NCBI GenBank assembly: GCA_026985055.1
Contig: JALSQZ010000143.1
Coordinates: 1-41,832, forward strand
Direction of reading: 5' to 3'
Source of the DNA: Sedimenticola sp.
GTDB taxonomy: Bacteria; Pseudomonadota; Gammaproteobacteria; Chromatiales; Chromatiaceae
DNA length: 41,832 nt
Below are positions 9,232-17,816 of the stretch, in pieces. Every line of letters starts with the position of its first letter. Positions within the stretch are counted from its first letter, which is position 1. A program made the position numbers and the translations under genes. The notes beneath the pieces were generated by a model, which saw only the letters and a list, made by a program, of their open reading frames with translations, did not search any database and was not told the origin of the DNA.

Positions 9232-9480
9232 TTAACCCGAATATTGCACCAGAACGCGCAAAATGTGGGTTTTTTACCATGAATTACAGCATGTTGCGTG
9301 ACGAGTATGCTGGGTACAGTTCGTACCTGTCATGCTATCCGGTTTTTCCCGGGATCTTTTCACCCAGCTTGCCCGAACGCACTGCAAGCCGATGAATAAC
9401 ATCGACTTTTGTCCGTTCGAACAATCCGGGCAAAAATCTCTCCGGGAAAATTCCGGATTCCGGTGCAATATTCCGGTTAA
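9232..9480. mobile_element. MITE-like element with TTAA-bounded inverted ends
   Basis: A 249-bp element without a coding gene. Its left end TTAACCCGAATATTGCACC (9232-9250) and right end GGTGCAATATTCCGGTTAA (9462-9480) are inverted copies with one mismatch in 19. Both ends are bounded by TTAA, which may be the duplicated target. The right 127 bp recur, inverted, at 41706-41832 with five differences. It inserts just after the pnp terminator. It is probably a non-autonomous transposon. No transposase is in the window, and assignment to an IS family would be a guess. Confidence 0.75.
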
Positions 9481-9485
9481 CAGAA

Positions 9486-9911
9486 TCAATCCGCAATCTT
9501 GTGCGTGGACAGGGGATAGCCGCAGTTCTGATAGAAGCGATAGTGATCCCGGCACAGTTGCAGCTGCTCCTGATCCACACATTCCGCTACCCGTTCGAAG
9601 CGGCTGAAATATTCCGGAATGGCTGCACGAAGATTGATCAGAACATCATGTTCATCCCCGGGATTGTCCTCGTCCGTGATCAGCACCGGGTTCAGTGAGG
9701 CATCGGCCTGGCCAAGAATGCCGTGAGGAATGAAATTCTGGTCCCGGTAGGTCCACAGCAAGCGGTTCATGTGGTGCAGATCCTCACGGCTGTCCGTGGC
9801 AATCAGCACCCGGTGTCCCGCATGCCAGGCCTTTTCCGCGAGCCGGACAGCCAGGGTGTATCGGTTTCCCCGGCTGCCCGCTTGCAGCACATAGAAATCC
9901 ACCCGGGTCAT
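9486..9911 (-). CDS. holC: DNA polymerase III chi subunit
   Basis: 141 residues, normal for HolC. Chi links the clamp loader (through psi, HolD) to single-strand binding protein at the fork. The start MTRVDFYVLQ, the stretch KAWHAGHRVLIATD and the segment FIPHGI fit the family; an acidic NPGDEHDVLINL region follows. I chose the ATG at 9911, which overlaps the pepA stop as ATGA, rather than a start further upstream inside pepA. pepA-holC is a common gammaproteobacterial pair. The stop lies six bases beyond the end of the MITE-like element, so the gene's terminator region may have been displaced by the insertion. Confidence 0.93.
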   Translation of the reverse strand: MTRVDFYVLQAGSRGNRYTLAVRLAEKAWHAGHRVLIATDSREDLHHMNRLLWTYRDQNFIPHGILGQADASLNPVLITDEDNPGDEHDVLINLRAAIPEYFSRFERVAECVDQEQLQLCRDHYRFYQNCGYPLSTHKIAD

Positions 9912-11404
9912 TCCGCCAGTTTGCAGCGCGCCAGAAGCAGTTGCATGAGCATGGGTACCGGGCGTCCGGTAGCGCCCTTGTCGCCGCTCTTCCAGGCGGT
10001 TCCGGCAATATCGAGGTGAGCCCATTTGTATTTTTCAGTGAACCTGCCGAGGAAACAGGCGGCAGTAATGGTGCCGGCTCCCTTGCCGCCGATATTGGCC
10101 ATGTCGGCAAAATTGCTGTCCAGCTGCCGGTTGTAATCATCGTTCATGGGCAGACGCCAGCAGGGATCATTGATGGCATCTCCTGCGCGCAGCAATTCAT
10201 CTGCCAGTTTGTCGTCATTGGCCAGCAGCCCGGTGGTATGGTGGCCCAGGGCAACCACACAGGCGCCGGTAAGGGTGGCTACATCCACGACTGCGGCGGG
10301 CTTGAAGCGTTCGGCGTAGGTCAGGGCATCACACAGAATCAGGCGTCCTTCGGCGTCGGTGTTTAGAATTTCTATGGTAAGACCGGCCATGCTGGTAACG
10401 ATGTCACCAGGCTTGTTGGCTGCACCGTCGGGCAGGTTTTCCGAAGAAGGAACGATGCCTACCACATTCATGGGAAGCTCCAGTTCGGCACAGGCTTTCA
10501 GGGTGCCGATAACGCTGGCGCCGCCACACATGTCGTATTTCATTTCGTCCATGTTGGCAGAGGGCTTGATCGATATGCCACCTGCGTCGAAGGTCAGCCC
10601 CTTGCCTACCAGAACTACCGGACGGCTGCTGGCGGAAGCGCCACGATATTCCATGACGATGAGTTTTGCCGGTTCCCGACTGCCTTTGGAAACCGACAGC
10701 AGCGCGCCCATGCCCAGCTTTTCCATTTGTTTCTCGCCAAGGGCGCTGACCTTGAGCTTGGCATTGCCGGTGCCGAGTTTTTTTGCCTGGTTTGCAAGAT
10801 AGCTGGGGGTGCAGATATTGCCGGGCAGATTGGCGAGATTCTTTGCCAGCGTCATGCCGCCGGCAATGGCTTGTGCGTGGCTCAGGGCTTTTTTCACTGT
10901 ACTGGCGCCAGCACGTGATCCTGAGATCAGGGTCATTTTGTTCAGTGGATGGAGGGGGTGATCCTTCTGGCTTTTGCACTGATCGAAGAGATAGAGTTGC
11001 GCCTCCGCGGCAAGTACGGTATCGCGAGTGGCAGCGTAGATTTCAGACTTGTCGGCAAACTCCGGTGGGAGTAAAAATGCACAATCCCTGGTGGCTCCGT
11101 CATTGAGCTGGGTGATGGCCTTTTCCATGGCAGAGGCCAGTGATTTCGGGCTCAGGTTTTTTTTCTTTCCCAGCCCCACAAGCAGTACACGTTCAGCACG
11201 GATGCCTGGCACATCATAGAGCATCAGCGTCTGTCCGCATTTTCCGTTCAGGTCCCGTTTTTTCAGTACTGATTTCAGGGCGGTGAGTGTATCTGTGCTC
11301 AGACTGTTCAGGCTTTCTCCCGCCTGTCTGCCTTCAAACACCCCAAGGATCAGACACTGGGTGGCAAGTTTGTCGGCGGCGGTGGTTTTACTCAGGTAGC
11401 GCAT
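9908..11404 (-). CDS. pepA: Leucyl aminopeptidase PepA (M17)
   Basis: 498 residues. A cytosolic hexameric two-metal aminopeptidase that removes N-terminal residues; in E. coli it also binds DNA in carAB control and Xer recombination. The C-terminal catalytic domain carries VGKGLTFDAGGISIKP (266-281), MKYDMCGG (288-295) and NTDAEGRL (348-355), which supply the metal ligands (K268, D273, D291, D350, E352) and catalytic K280 and R354. The variable N-terminal domain covers about 1-170. ATG at 11404. It is coupled to holC downstream and divergent from lptF across a 248-bp gap. Confidence 0.97.
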   Translation of the reverse strand: MRYLSKTTAADKLATQCLILGVFEGRQAGESLNSLSTDTLTALKSVLKKRDLNGKCGQTLMLYDVPGIRAERVLLVGLGKKKNLSPKSLASAMEKAITQLNDGATRDCAFLLPPEFADKSEIYAATRDTVLAAEAQLYLFDQCKSQKDHPLHPLNKMTLISGSRAGASTVKKALSHAQAIAGGMTLAKNLANLPGNICTPSYLANQAKKLGTGNAKLKVSALGEKQMEKLGMGALLSVSKGSREPAKLIVMEYRGASASSRPVVLVGKGLTFDAGGISIKPSANMDEMKYDMCGGASVIGTLKACAELELPMNVVGIVPSSENLPDGAANKPGDIVTSMAGLTIEILNTDAEGRLILCDALTYAERFKPAAVVDVATLTGACVVALGHHTTGLLANDDKLADELLRAGDAINDPCWRLPMNDDYNRQLDSNFADMANIGGKGAGTITAACFLGRFTEKYKWAHLDIAGTAWKSGDKGATGRPVPMLMQLLLARCKLAE

Positions 11405-11652
11405 AGGTTTTCCGTCTTGTTATTTTGCAAGGGGCAGAGTTTACAATCTATTTCACTATCCTGCATGGTCTTGTTGCTGTGGCGGAACCCATCCCGGTGG
11501 TGGCATTCCCCCGTCAGTATTCTTGCGGATAAAAGGCTGACCCGCCAGCGATCTGAGCTGGAGTAAACTCAACGGCTGAATGAACAAGACAGGGCAGGGC
11601 GGCAAAGGTAGAATTCACAAACCGAATCCAGGCAACCTTCCAGGTCAGTTTT

Positions 11653-12759
11653 TTGCTGTTCTCCATAATCGACAGAATGCTCATGCGCGAGGTATTGAAA
11701 ACCTTGCTAGTTATCGTGAGCGTTTTGCTGTTGCTGATCCTGACCAATTCCCTGGTGCTGCTTTTGGGGCAGGTAGCAGCTGGCAGCATCAGCATGAAAG
11801 TCATGGGCGTACTGGTAGGGTTGAAGATCATCAAGCTGCTTGGTTTCATTTTGCCACCGGCTTACTTCTTTTCCATTCTCTGGAGCCTGGGGCGCATGTA
11901 CCGTGACAGTGAAATGGTGGCCATCAATTGTGCGGGCGTGGGTTTGTCCCGACTGTACCGGGTATTTTTTCTGACCGCCATTCCTCTGGCCGCGCTGGTG
12001 GCGGTGCTGGTATTCCTGGTTCTGCCACAGGCGAGAGTCTATGCAGACAATTTGCAGTTGCAGGAAAAGAAACAGTTTCGTATTGGGGGACTAAAGCCTG
12101 GCGCTTTCAACGAGTTCGGCAAGGGGCGGTTCATGATCTATGTCGGACAGGCCGATGAAGAGGGGGACGGTCTTCGGGATGTTTTCGTCCGTTATGTGCT
12201 GAACGGGGAGCCAGGGATACTTGTGGCTGACCGGGCCAGATTGACGGAGTCGGAAGAAACCGATGCAAAATACCTGTTGCTGGAAGAGGGACAGCGCTAT
12301 CAGGGAGTGCCTGGAAAGACGCCGTTTTCCGTTGCCGATTTCCGGCGCTACGCCATATTGTTGCCGGATGCCGCCGCGCAAGCCGCCAAGATAAGTCGAA
12401 CGGCTCTTCCCACGAGCGTACTCCTGGCCAGTGACGATATAAAAATGAAGGCCGAGCTGCAGGACCGGCTTTCCGCCCCATTGTCGGTTTTCGCCCTGAT
12501 GCTGCTAAGTGTGCCGCTGGCGCGTTCCCTGCCTCGTCAGGGGGTGTATGGAAGGCTCACTCTGGCAGTAATCATCTATGCGATCTACATGAACCTGTTG
12601 GGGCTGGCCGAGAAATGGATGGCCAAGGGCGTGACGCCGGAATGGATGGGAATCTGGTGGGTGCCCGGGCTGGCGATGCTGCTGGCCGTGCTGATCACGC
12701 GCGCGGATCGTCTGAGCTATTCACCCTTGTGGCGAAATCTCAGGGGGCGCCTGGCATGA
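11653..12759 (+). CDS. lptF: LPS export permease LptF
   Basis: 368 residues. An inner-membrane subunit of the LptB2FG ABC transporter that extracts lipopolysaccharide and sends it along the Lpt bridge. Three hydrophobic segments near the N-terminus (about 17-40, 60-80, 100-125), a periplasmic beta-rich domain in the middle, and three more segments at the C-terminus fit the YjgP/YjgQ family. The start is uncertain: a TTG at 11653 keeps the family-like IIDRMLMRE beginning, while the first ATG (11677) would cut into the first helix. No good ribosome site is visible. It overlaps lptG by four bases. Confidence 0.93.
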   Translation: MLFSIIDRMLMREVLKTLLVIVSVLLLLILTNSLVLLLGQVAAGSISMKVMGVLVGLKIIKLLGFILPPAYFFSILWSLGRMYRDSEMVAINCAGVGLSRLYRVFFLTAIPLAALVAVLVFLVLPQARVYADNLQLQEKKQFRIGGLKPGAFNEFGKGRFMIYVGQADEEGDGLRDVFVRYVLNGEPGILVADRARLTESEETDAKYLLLEEGQRYQGVPGKTPFSVADFRRYAILLPDAAAQAAKISRTALPTSVLLASDDIKMKAELQDRLSAPLSVFALMLLSVPLARSLPRQGVYGRLTLAVIIYAIYMNLLGLAEKWMAKGVTPEWMGIWWVPGLAMLLAVLITRADRLSYSPLWRNLRGRLA

Positions 12760-13820
12760 GGCGTATCGACCGCTATGTTGCCGTCACTGTAATCAAGGCC
12801 ACATTGATGACCTTGCTGGTGCTGACCATTCTGACTTTTGTCCTGGCGCTGGTGGATGAAATCGAGGATCTGGGCAAGGGTGAATATACGAGCGTGGATG
12901 CCATGATCGTGGCAGCCTGTTCCGTGCCGCGTTTTCTGTATGAGGCTTTCCCCGTTTCGGCCCTGATCGGCGCCCTGCTCGGCATCGGCGGAATGGCTAA
13001 TGCCGGGGAGCTGGTCGCCATGCGCGCTGCGGGAATGAGTACCTGGCAGATTATTGCCGCTGTTCTCAAGGGTGGGATGTTGCTCATGCTGCTGGTCGTA
13101 GTGGTAGGGGATGGCATCGGTCCGGTGCTGGAGCAGTATGGCAATCAATACCGGCTGGAAAAACAGAAAAAACAGATTACTTTCAGTTCCCGCAACGGTT
13201 TTTGGGCCAAGGATGGAGACACCATGGTCAATATCCGTCAGCTGACTCCAGAGGGAACATTGCAGGATGTGAGTATCTATCGCTTCGATAAAGCGGGTGA
13301 ACTGAAGACCATGATTCACGCGGGTCTTGGGGAATACCGCGATGAACAATGGGTGCTGGGGGCGGTGCGTCAGACCCGGATAGGGAAAGACCGGCTGCTG
13401 ATGGAGCGAAAAAAAACGCTGGAATGGCGCTCTGTCGTGGATCCGGCGGTTCTCAGTGCTGCCTTTATCGATCCCATCATGCTCCCGGCCTGGCAGCTGT
13501 GGGAACAGATACAAAGCCTCAAATCCAGGCAGCAGACCGCAGCCCGGTATGAAGTGACTTTCTGGAGCAAGGTGGCCGTGCCGCTGACTACCCTGGCCAT
13601 GCTGGTTCTTGCCATGCCCCTGGTCATGGGTGGCGGGCGTGATGTTTCCGCCGGGCAAAGGATTTTGTGGGGCGCCATGCTGGGGACGCTGCTGTATCTG
13701 TTCAGCCGGGGATTTTCCTTTCTGGTGCTGGCCATGGATCTGCCGCCGGTGCTGGTGGTGTTCTTTCCTCTGCTGGTGATAGTCATGTTGGTCGTGTGGA
13801 TCCGGCATTTGGCGCTCTGA
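12756..13820 (+). CDS. lptG: LPS export permease LptG
   Basis: 354 residues, partner of LptF in the LptB2FG complex. The start MRRIDRYVAVTVIKATLM leads into the first membrane segment; others lie near 55-75, 100-125 and in the last 100 residues, with the periplasmic domain between. The motif ELVAMRAAGMS (about 86-96) is the conserved coupling-helix region contacting LptB. The ATG at 12756 overlaps the lptF stop (ATGA), so the two are translationally coupled. The following 167 bp contain no clear terminator. Confidence 0.95.
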   Translation: MRRIDRYVAVTVIKATLMTLLVLTILTFVLALVDEIEDLGKGEYTSVDAMIVAACSVPRFLYEAFPVSALIGALLGIGGMANAGELVAMRAAGMSTWQIIAAVLKGGMLLMLLVVVVGDGIGPVLEQYGNQYRLEKQKKQITFSSRNGFWAKDGDTMVNIRQLTPEGTLQDVSIYRFDKAGELKTMIHAGLGEYRDEQWVLGAVRQTRIGKDRLLMERKKTLEWRSVVDPAVLSAAFIDPIMLPAWQLWEQIQSLKSRQQTAARYEVTFWSKVAVPLTTLAMLVLAMPLVMGGGRDVSAGQRILWGAMLGTLLYLFSRGFSFLVLAMDLPPVLVVFFPLLVIVMLVVWIRHLAL

Positions 13821-13987
13821 GCCAGATAATCTTCTCCGATGTGTGGACACTGTTTTGCTGATTTATGGGATAATTCAAAATTGCCTTGCGCCCGGAATGT
13901 CTTCCGTGGGCAGGTGTTGGAGCATGAAAGGTTTTTCTGCTATCTGAGCAGGATCGGGCATCAAACTGTGACAAGAATTTGAACAAT

Positions 13988-15085
13988 ATGCATATCGGAA
14001 TACCCAAGGAAAGCCTGGCGGGCGAGGCTCGCGTGGCGATTACCCCGGACATAGCCAGAAAGCTTGTGAGCAAGGGCTTCACTCTCAGCCTGGAAAATGG
14101 CGCGGGACTGGCGGCCGGCTATCATGATGGCGATTATGAAGCAGCAGGGGTTTCCCTGGTGGAGCGTGATGTGGCGCTGGCGGCGCAGATCGTTACCAAG
14201 GTGCGCAAGCCCGATCAGGATGAGATTGCCGCCATGAGTGAAGGTGCTCTGTTCATCGGGCATATCGAGACTTGCGAAGACGATGGTACTCTGAAAGCCA
14301 TGTTCGAACGCTCCATACGCCCGCTGGCCATGGAACGCATTCCCAGAATTTCCCGTGCGCAGTCCATGGATGCGCTGTCCTCCCAGAGCAATATTGCCGG
14401 ATACCGTGCGGTTATCGAGGCGGCAGCCCGGTATGGGCGCTTTTTCCCGCTCATGATGACTTCCGCCGGATCGGCCAAACCGGCCCGTGTGATCGTGCTT
14501 GGCGCAGGTGTGGCCGGGCTTCAGGCGATCGCCACCGCCAGACGCCTGGGGGCTGATGTATATGCCTATGACATTCGCCCGGAAACCCGTGAGCAGATCG
14601 AGTCACTGGGCGCCAAACCCATCGACCTGGATATTGGTGAAGAAGGTGCGGGCGAAGGCGGTTATGCCCGAGAGCTTTCTGAAGAAGCCAAGGCGCGGCA
14701 GCAGGAATTGCTTGCCGATGAGCTGGCAAAAGCCCATGTGATCATTACCACCGCGCTGATTCCCTGCCGGCCCGCGCCGGTGCTGGTTACGGAAGAGGTG
14801 GTCAAGCGCATGCGCGAGGGTTCCGTGATCGTGGATCTGGCTGCAGCCAACGGGGGCAATTGTCCCCTGACTGAGGCAGACAAGGTAGTGCAGAAACATG
14901 GCGTGTTTCTGGTCGGACATACCAATTACCCGTCGATGATGGCCGGGGATGCGAGCGCTTTCTACGCGCACAATATCGCCAATCTCCTCGCCATCATGGT
15001 CGAGGAAACAGAAAACGGGCTGGTGCTCAAAGACCTGGCGGAAGACGAAATCACCGCCGCCGCCCTGATCACTCCAGAAAACTGA
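13988..15085 (+). CDS. pntAA: NAD(P) transhydrogenase alpha subunit, part 1
   Basis: 365 residues. The soluble NAD(H)-binding domain I of proton-translocating transhydrogenase. It starts [20 protein letters not shown], typical of the alanine dehydrogenase/PntA fold, and carries the Rossmann motif [14 protein letters not shown] near residue 170. The membrane part is a separate gene, the three-gene arrangement known from Rhodospirillum and many proteobacteria. The ATG at 13988 fits the family start; a TTG at 13979 would add three residues. A possible -10 GATAAT lies at 13869-13874 but without a good -35. Confidence 0.95.
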   Translation: MHIGIPKESLAGEARVAITPDIARKLVSKGFTLSLENGAGLAAGYHDGDYEAAGVSLVERDVALAAQIVTKVRKPDQDEIAAMSEGALFIGHIETCEDDGTLKAMFERSIRPLAMERIPRISRAQSMDALSSQSNIAGYRAVIEAAARYGRFFPLMMTSAGSAKPARVIVLGAGVAGLQAIATARRLGADVYAYDIRPETREQIESLGAKPIDLDIGEEGAGEGGYARELSEEAKARQQELLADELAKAHVIITTALIPCRPAPVLVTEEVVKRMREGSVIVDLAAANGGNCPLTEADKVVQKHGVFLVGHTNYPSMMAGDASAFYAHNIANLLAIMVEETENGLVLKDLAEDEITAAALITPEN

Positions 15086-15105
15086 TTTTTCCGAGGAGCA
15101 AAGAA

Positions 15106-15396
15106 ATGCCAGACACACTGGTTGCATTATATGTATTCGTACTGGCCTGTTTTATCGGGTATTTTGTCATTTGGGGCGTGACCCCCTCCCTGCACACCCC
15201 CCTGGTTGCCCTGACCAATGCCATTTCCGGGATCGTCATTGTAGGCGCCTTGCTGGTGACCGGTGCGGAATCGGCAGGAACCAGCGCGGAAATCATCGGC
15301 TTTTTTGCGGTGCTGCTGGCGTCGATCAATGTATTTGGTGGCTTTCTTGTCACCAACCGGATGCTGGCCATGTTCAAAAAGAAAGAAAAGAAGTAA
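15106..15396 (+). CDS. pntAB: NAD(P) transhydrogenase alpha subunit, part 2
   Basis: 96 residues, almost all hydrophobic, with three to four membrane segments and a basic end (KKKEKK). This is the membrane piece that in E. coli is fused to the C-terminus of PntA. With the PntB membrane region it forms the proton channel. The conserved segment [16 protein letters not shown] matches the PntA membrane domain. It sits between pntAA and pntB with short gaps (20 and 9 bases). Confidence 0.94.
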   Translation: MPDTLVALYVFVLACFIGYFVIWGVTPSLHTPLVALTNAISGIVIVGALLVTGAESAGTSAEIIGFFAVLLASINVFGGFLVTNRMLAMFKKKEKK

Positions 15397-15405
15397 CGGA
15401 GCGCG

Positions 15406-16809
15406 ATGATGGAGATTTCGGCAAATACCCAGGCATTGGCCTACCTGGTCGCAGCGGTGCTGTTCATACTTGGACTGAAGGGGCTGACTCATCCTGCATC
15501 CGCACGCAAGGGCAACTTCTTTGGCATGGCCGGCATGGCGATTGCCATTGGCGCCACCCTGCTGGGCAGTGAGGTTCAGTCCTATGGCTTCATCATCGCC
15601 GGTGTGGTAGCAGGCGCGATTATTGGTTCGGTGCTGGCAGCCCGTGTACAGATGACGGCCATGCCTCAACTGGTGGCGGCCCTGCACAGCTTTGTTGGCA
15701 TGGCGGCAGTGCTGGTGGCTTTGGGAACCTATCTGAACAAGGCGCAGGCCGGACTGCTCAATCCGGTACTCATGGGTGAATTGTCGGCAGGCATCGTCAT
15801 TGGCGCCATTACCTTTTCCGGTTCGGTGATCGCCTTCGGCAAGCTCCAGGGCCTGATCTCCGGGGCCCCAGTGATCTTCAAGGGACAGCACCTTCTCAAT
15901 GCGTTGCTTGCCCTGGTCACGGTTGGTTTCGCCGTCGTGTTTGCCACCACTGAGGCTTCCTGGGCGCTGGTGCTGATGACCATCCTGGCCTTCGTTCTCG
16001 GATTTACCCTGATCATACCCGTCGGTGGTGCGGACATGCCGGTGATCATTTCCATGCTCAACAGTTATTCCGGCTGGGCAGCGGCGGCCACGGGTTTTAC
16101 CCTGGGTAACAACCTGTTGATCATCGTAGGCGCTCTGGTGGGCTTTTCCGGCGCCATTCTGTCATACATCATGTGCCGCGCCATGAATCGTTCCATCATC
16201 AATGTGGTGTTTGGCGGATTTGGTGGAGAAAGCGAGGGCGGCCCCAGTGCCGTGGCCCAGGCGGCGGAAAAAGGGGTAAAGGCCGCATCCGTGGAAGACG
16301 CCATCTACTGGATGGAAGATGCCAACCGGGTGATCATCGTTCCGGGATATGGCATGGCGGTCGCACAGGCTCAACATGCGCTCAAGGAACTCATGGAGCT
16401 TCTGGAAGAAAACGATGTGGAAGTGAAGTTTGCCATACATCCTGTAGCAGGGCGCATGCCCGGACACATGAACGTGCTGTTGGCGGAAGCGGATATTCCC
16501 TATGATCATGTGCTGGAAATGGACGAAATCAATCCCGAGTTTGCGACCACGGACGTTGTTCTGGTGGTGGGCGCGAATGATGTGACCAACCCCGCGGCCA
16601 AGACCGACCCTTCCAGCCCTATCTATGGCATGCCCATTCTGGATGTGGCCAAGGCGCGTAATATCTATGTCATCAAGCGTTCCATGCGTCCTGGCTACTC
16701 GGGGGTGGAAAACCTGCTCTATTACCAGGACAATTGTTCCCTGATATTCGGTGATGCCAAGGATGTTTGTGAAGGAATGGTGACAGCTCTCAAGGGGGGA
16801 GGTCACTGA
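15406..16809 (+). CDS. pntB: NAD(P) transhydrogenase beta subunit
   Basis: 467 residues. The N-terminal half holds about eight to nine membrane segments (proton channel) and the C-terminal part (about 290-467) is the NADP(H)-binding domain III, with VPGYGMAVAQAQ and the downstream GANDVTNPAA region. The complex couples proton entry to hydride transfer from NADH to NADP+, supplying NADPH. Two adjacent ATGs (15406, 15409) are possible starts, with GGAG just upstream. No terminator was found after the stop. Confidence 0.97.
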   Translation: MMEISANTQALAYLVAAVLFILGLKGLTHPASARKGNFFGMAGMAIAIGATLLGSEVQSYGFIIAGVVAGAIIGSVLAARVQMTAMPQLVAALHSFVGMAAVLVALGTYLNKAQAGLLNPVLMGELSAGIVIGAITFSGSVIAFGKLQGLISGAPVIFKGQHLLNALLALVTVGFAVVFATTEASWALVLMTILAFVLGFTLIIPVGGADMPVIISMLNSYSGWAAAATGFTLGNNLLIIVGALVGFSGAILSYIMCRAMNRSIINVVFGGFGGESEGGPSAVAQAAEKGVKAASVEDAIYWMEDANRVIIVPGYGMAVAQAQHALKELMELLEENDVEVKFAIHPVAGRMPGHMNVLLAEADIPYDHVLEMDEINPEFATTDVVLVVGANDVTNPAAKTDPSSPIYGMPILDVAKARNIYVIKRSMRPGYSGVENLLYYQDNCSLIFGDAKDVCEGMVTALKGGGH

Positions 16810-17074
16810 ATTTCCTCTCCAGGCACTTTGCTTCCATCCAGACCGGTCTTTATTTTCTCTGGTACCCGGCAGATGAATGCCTCCGGGTTACGGAGGGTGC
16901 CGAAAAATTCCTGCCATTGATTTTGCACCTCAATCCTGACTGAAAATGGCAAGGATATCCTTGTCCTGCGCGGACGCTCCGCTTTTCTCCAGATGCCCTG
17001 ATACCTTCAGTGCTTCGGATTTGATGACCTGCCTGGCATCAAAACCTGACAAATGTCAGTTTTTCTTGATAATG
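16810..17074. other. Intergenic stretch after pntB, no clear gene
   Basis: Between pntB and the FNR site. I see no terminator or RNA gene. On the minus strand a 40-codon open frame (16930-17052, TTG start) has protein-like composition (for example VIKSEALKVSGHLEKSG), but has no ATG and no ribosome site. It could be a small gene, a decayed fragment or chance. Confidence 0.35.
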
Positions 17075-17088
17075 TTGATGTGAATCAA
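17075..17088 (+). promoter_or_regulatory. FNR/Anr-type binding site
   Basis: TTGAT-GTGA-ATCAA, a perfect match to the FNR/ANR consensus TTGATnnnnATCAA. Its centre (between 17081 and 17082) is about 41.5 bases ahead of the start expected from the -10 box at 17112-17117, the placement of a class II activated promoter. The 115 bases between this site and the ATG hold the -10 and a leader. Confidence 0.75.
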
Positions 17089-17111
17089 GTTTTTTCCCTC
17101 ATATTTCTGTG

Positions 17112-17117
17112 TATTAT
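17112..17117 (+). promoter_or_regulatory. -10 box of the hemerythrin-like gene
   Basis: TATTAT, overlapping TATAAA, in an AT-rich stretch. There is no good -35 box; the FNR site occupies that place, as expected for an activator-dependent promoter. Confidence 0.55.
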
Positions 17118-17200
17118 AAATTCACTCCCGCATAGGGATAAATACAGTTAATAATAAAAAACTAATATAGATCGGAAAAGATTTTGAAGGAGGATGTACC

Positions 17201-17638
17201 ATGACGACTATTGCTGACCTTCACCGGCGGCGCCGGGATATTGTTGAAACGGCTTCAGTTATTGACAATCTGCTGACGCCCGAGCAATTGTCTGTCAATG
17301 CCATTGCCAAGGTCACTCACATCCTGTTGTGTGACCTGTGCGAAATGGTGACAGAACACCTGGCGGATGAGCACAAAGGTCTCTATCCAAACCTCTTGAC
17401 TCATGAGAAATCGTCAGTCAAGAACATGGCGTGGGGACTGATAAACAATGACAAATTGCTCAAGCCGGAGTTTTCCCAGTACAAGAGAAAATGGCTGAAG
17501 GATTGTGAATTCCAGTTCACCGATGCCTTTATCGATGATACCAGGGGAATATTGAAGAGTTTGAAGCAACGCATGGATCTGGAGGAGACTACAGTGATTC
17601 CCAAGCTGGAGAAGGCGGAGATCTTCGCAACAGCCTGA
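17201..17638 (+). CDS. Hemerythrin-like (HHE-type) protein
   Basis: 145 residues, all-helical, no signal peptide. Hemerythrins bind O2 or NO at a di-iron site in a four-helix bundle. Family-like parts are THILLCDLCEMVTEHLADEHKGLYPNLL (H40, H53, H58) and a last-helix segment LEETTVIPKLEKA (E129, E130). The histidine usually found just ahead of the final Glu-Glu is replaced (RMDLEE), so the iron site may be incomplete or differently built. It has a very strong AAGGAGG ribosome site and an FNR-type promoter, which suggests a role under low oxygen or nitrosative conditions. Family is likely; function is inference. Confidence 0.65.
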   Translation: MTTIADLHRRRRDIVETASVIDNLLTPEQLSVNAIAKVTHILLCDLCEMVTEHLADEHKGLYPNLLTHEKSSVKNMAWGLINNDKLLKPEFSQYKRKWLKDCEFQFTDAFIDDTRGILKSLKQRMDLEETTVIPKLEKAEIFATA

Positions 17639-17665
17639 GAACCAAATACTGTACCTTGCTCAATC

Positions 17666-17688
17666 AACCGGCCTCGCGCCGGTTTTTT
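17666..17688 (+). terminator. Intrinsic terminator after the hemerythrin-like gene
   Basis: AACCGGC at 17666-17672 pairs with GCCGGTT at 17678-17684 around CTCGC, followed by T-run. Confidence 0.88.
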
Positions 17689-17690
17689 AT

Positions 17691-17750
17691 GTCCATGGAA
17701 GGACGGTATGCCGCGGGCGCAGGGACGCGCAGGAGCGGCGATGTCCATGG
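17691..17750. repeat. GTCCATGG-bounded GC-rich intergenic unit
   Basis: A 60-bp stretch flanked by GTCCATGG at 17691-17698 and 17743-17750. The core is GC-rich with motifs such as GCGCAGGGACGCGCAGGAGCGGC. It has the look of a short dispersed intergenic repeat. No second copy was seen in this window. Confidence 0.35.
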
Positions 17751-17816
17751 CACTGGTAATTGTTTCCGTACCATTGATTGTTTCTTGTTCAGGATCCCGG
17801 TTTATTGAGATGCCTT

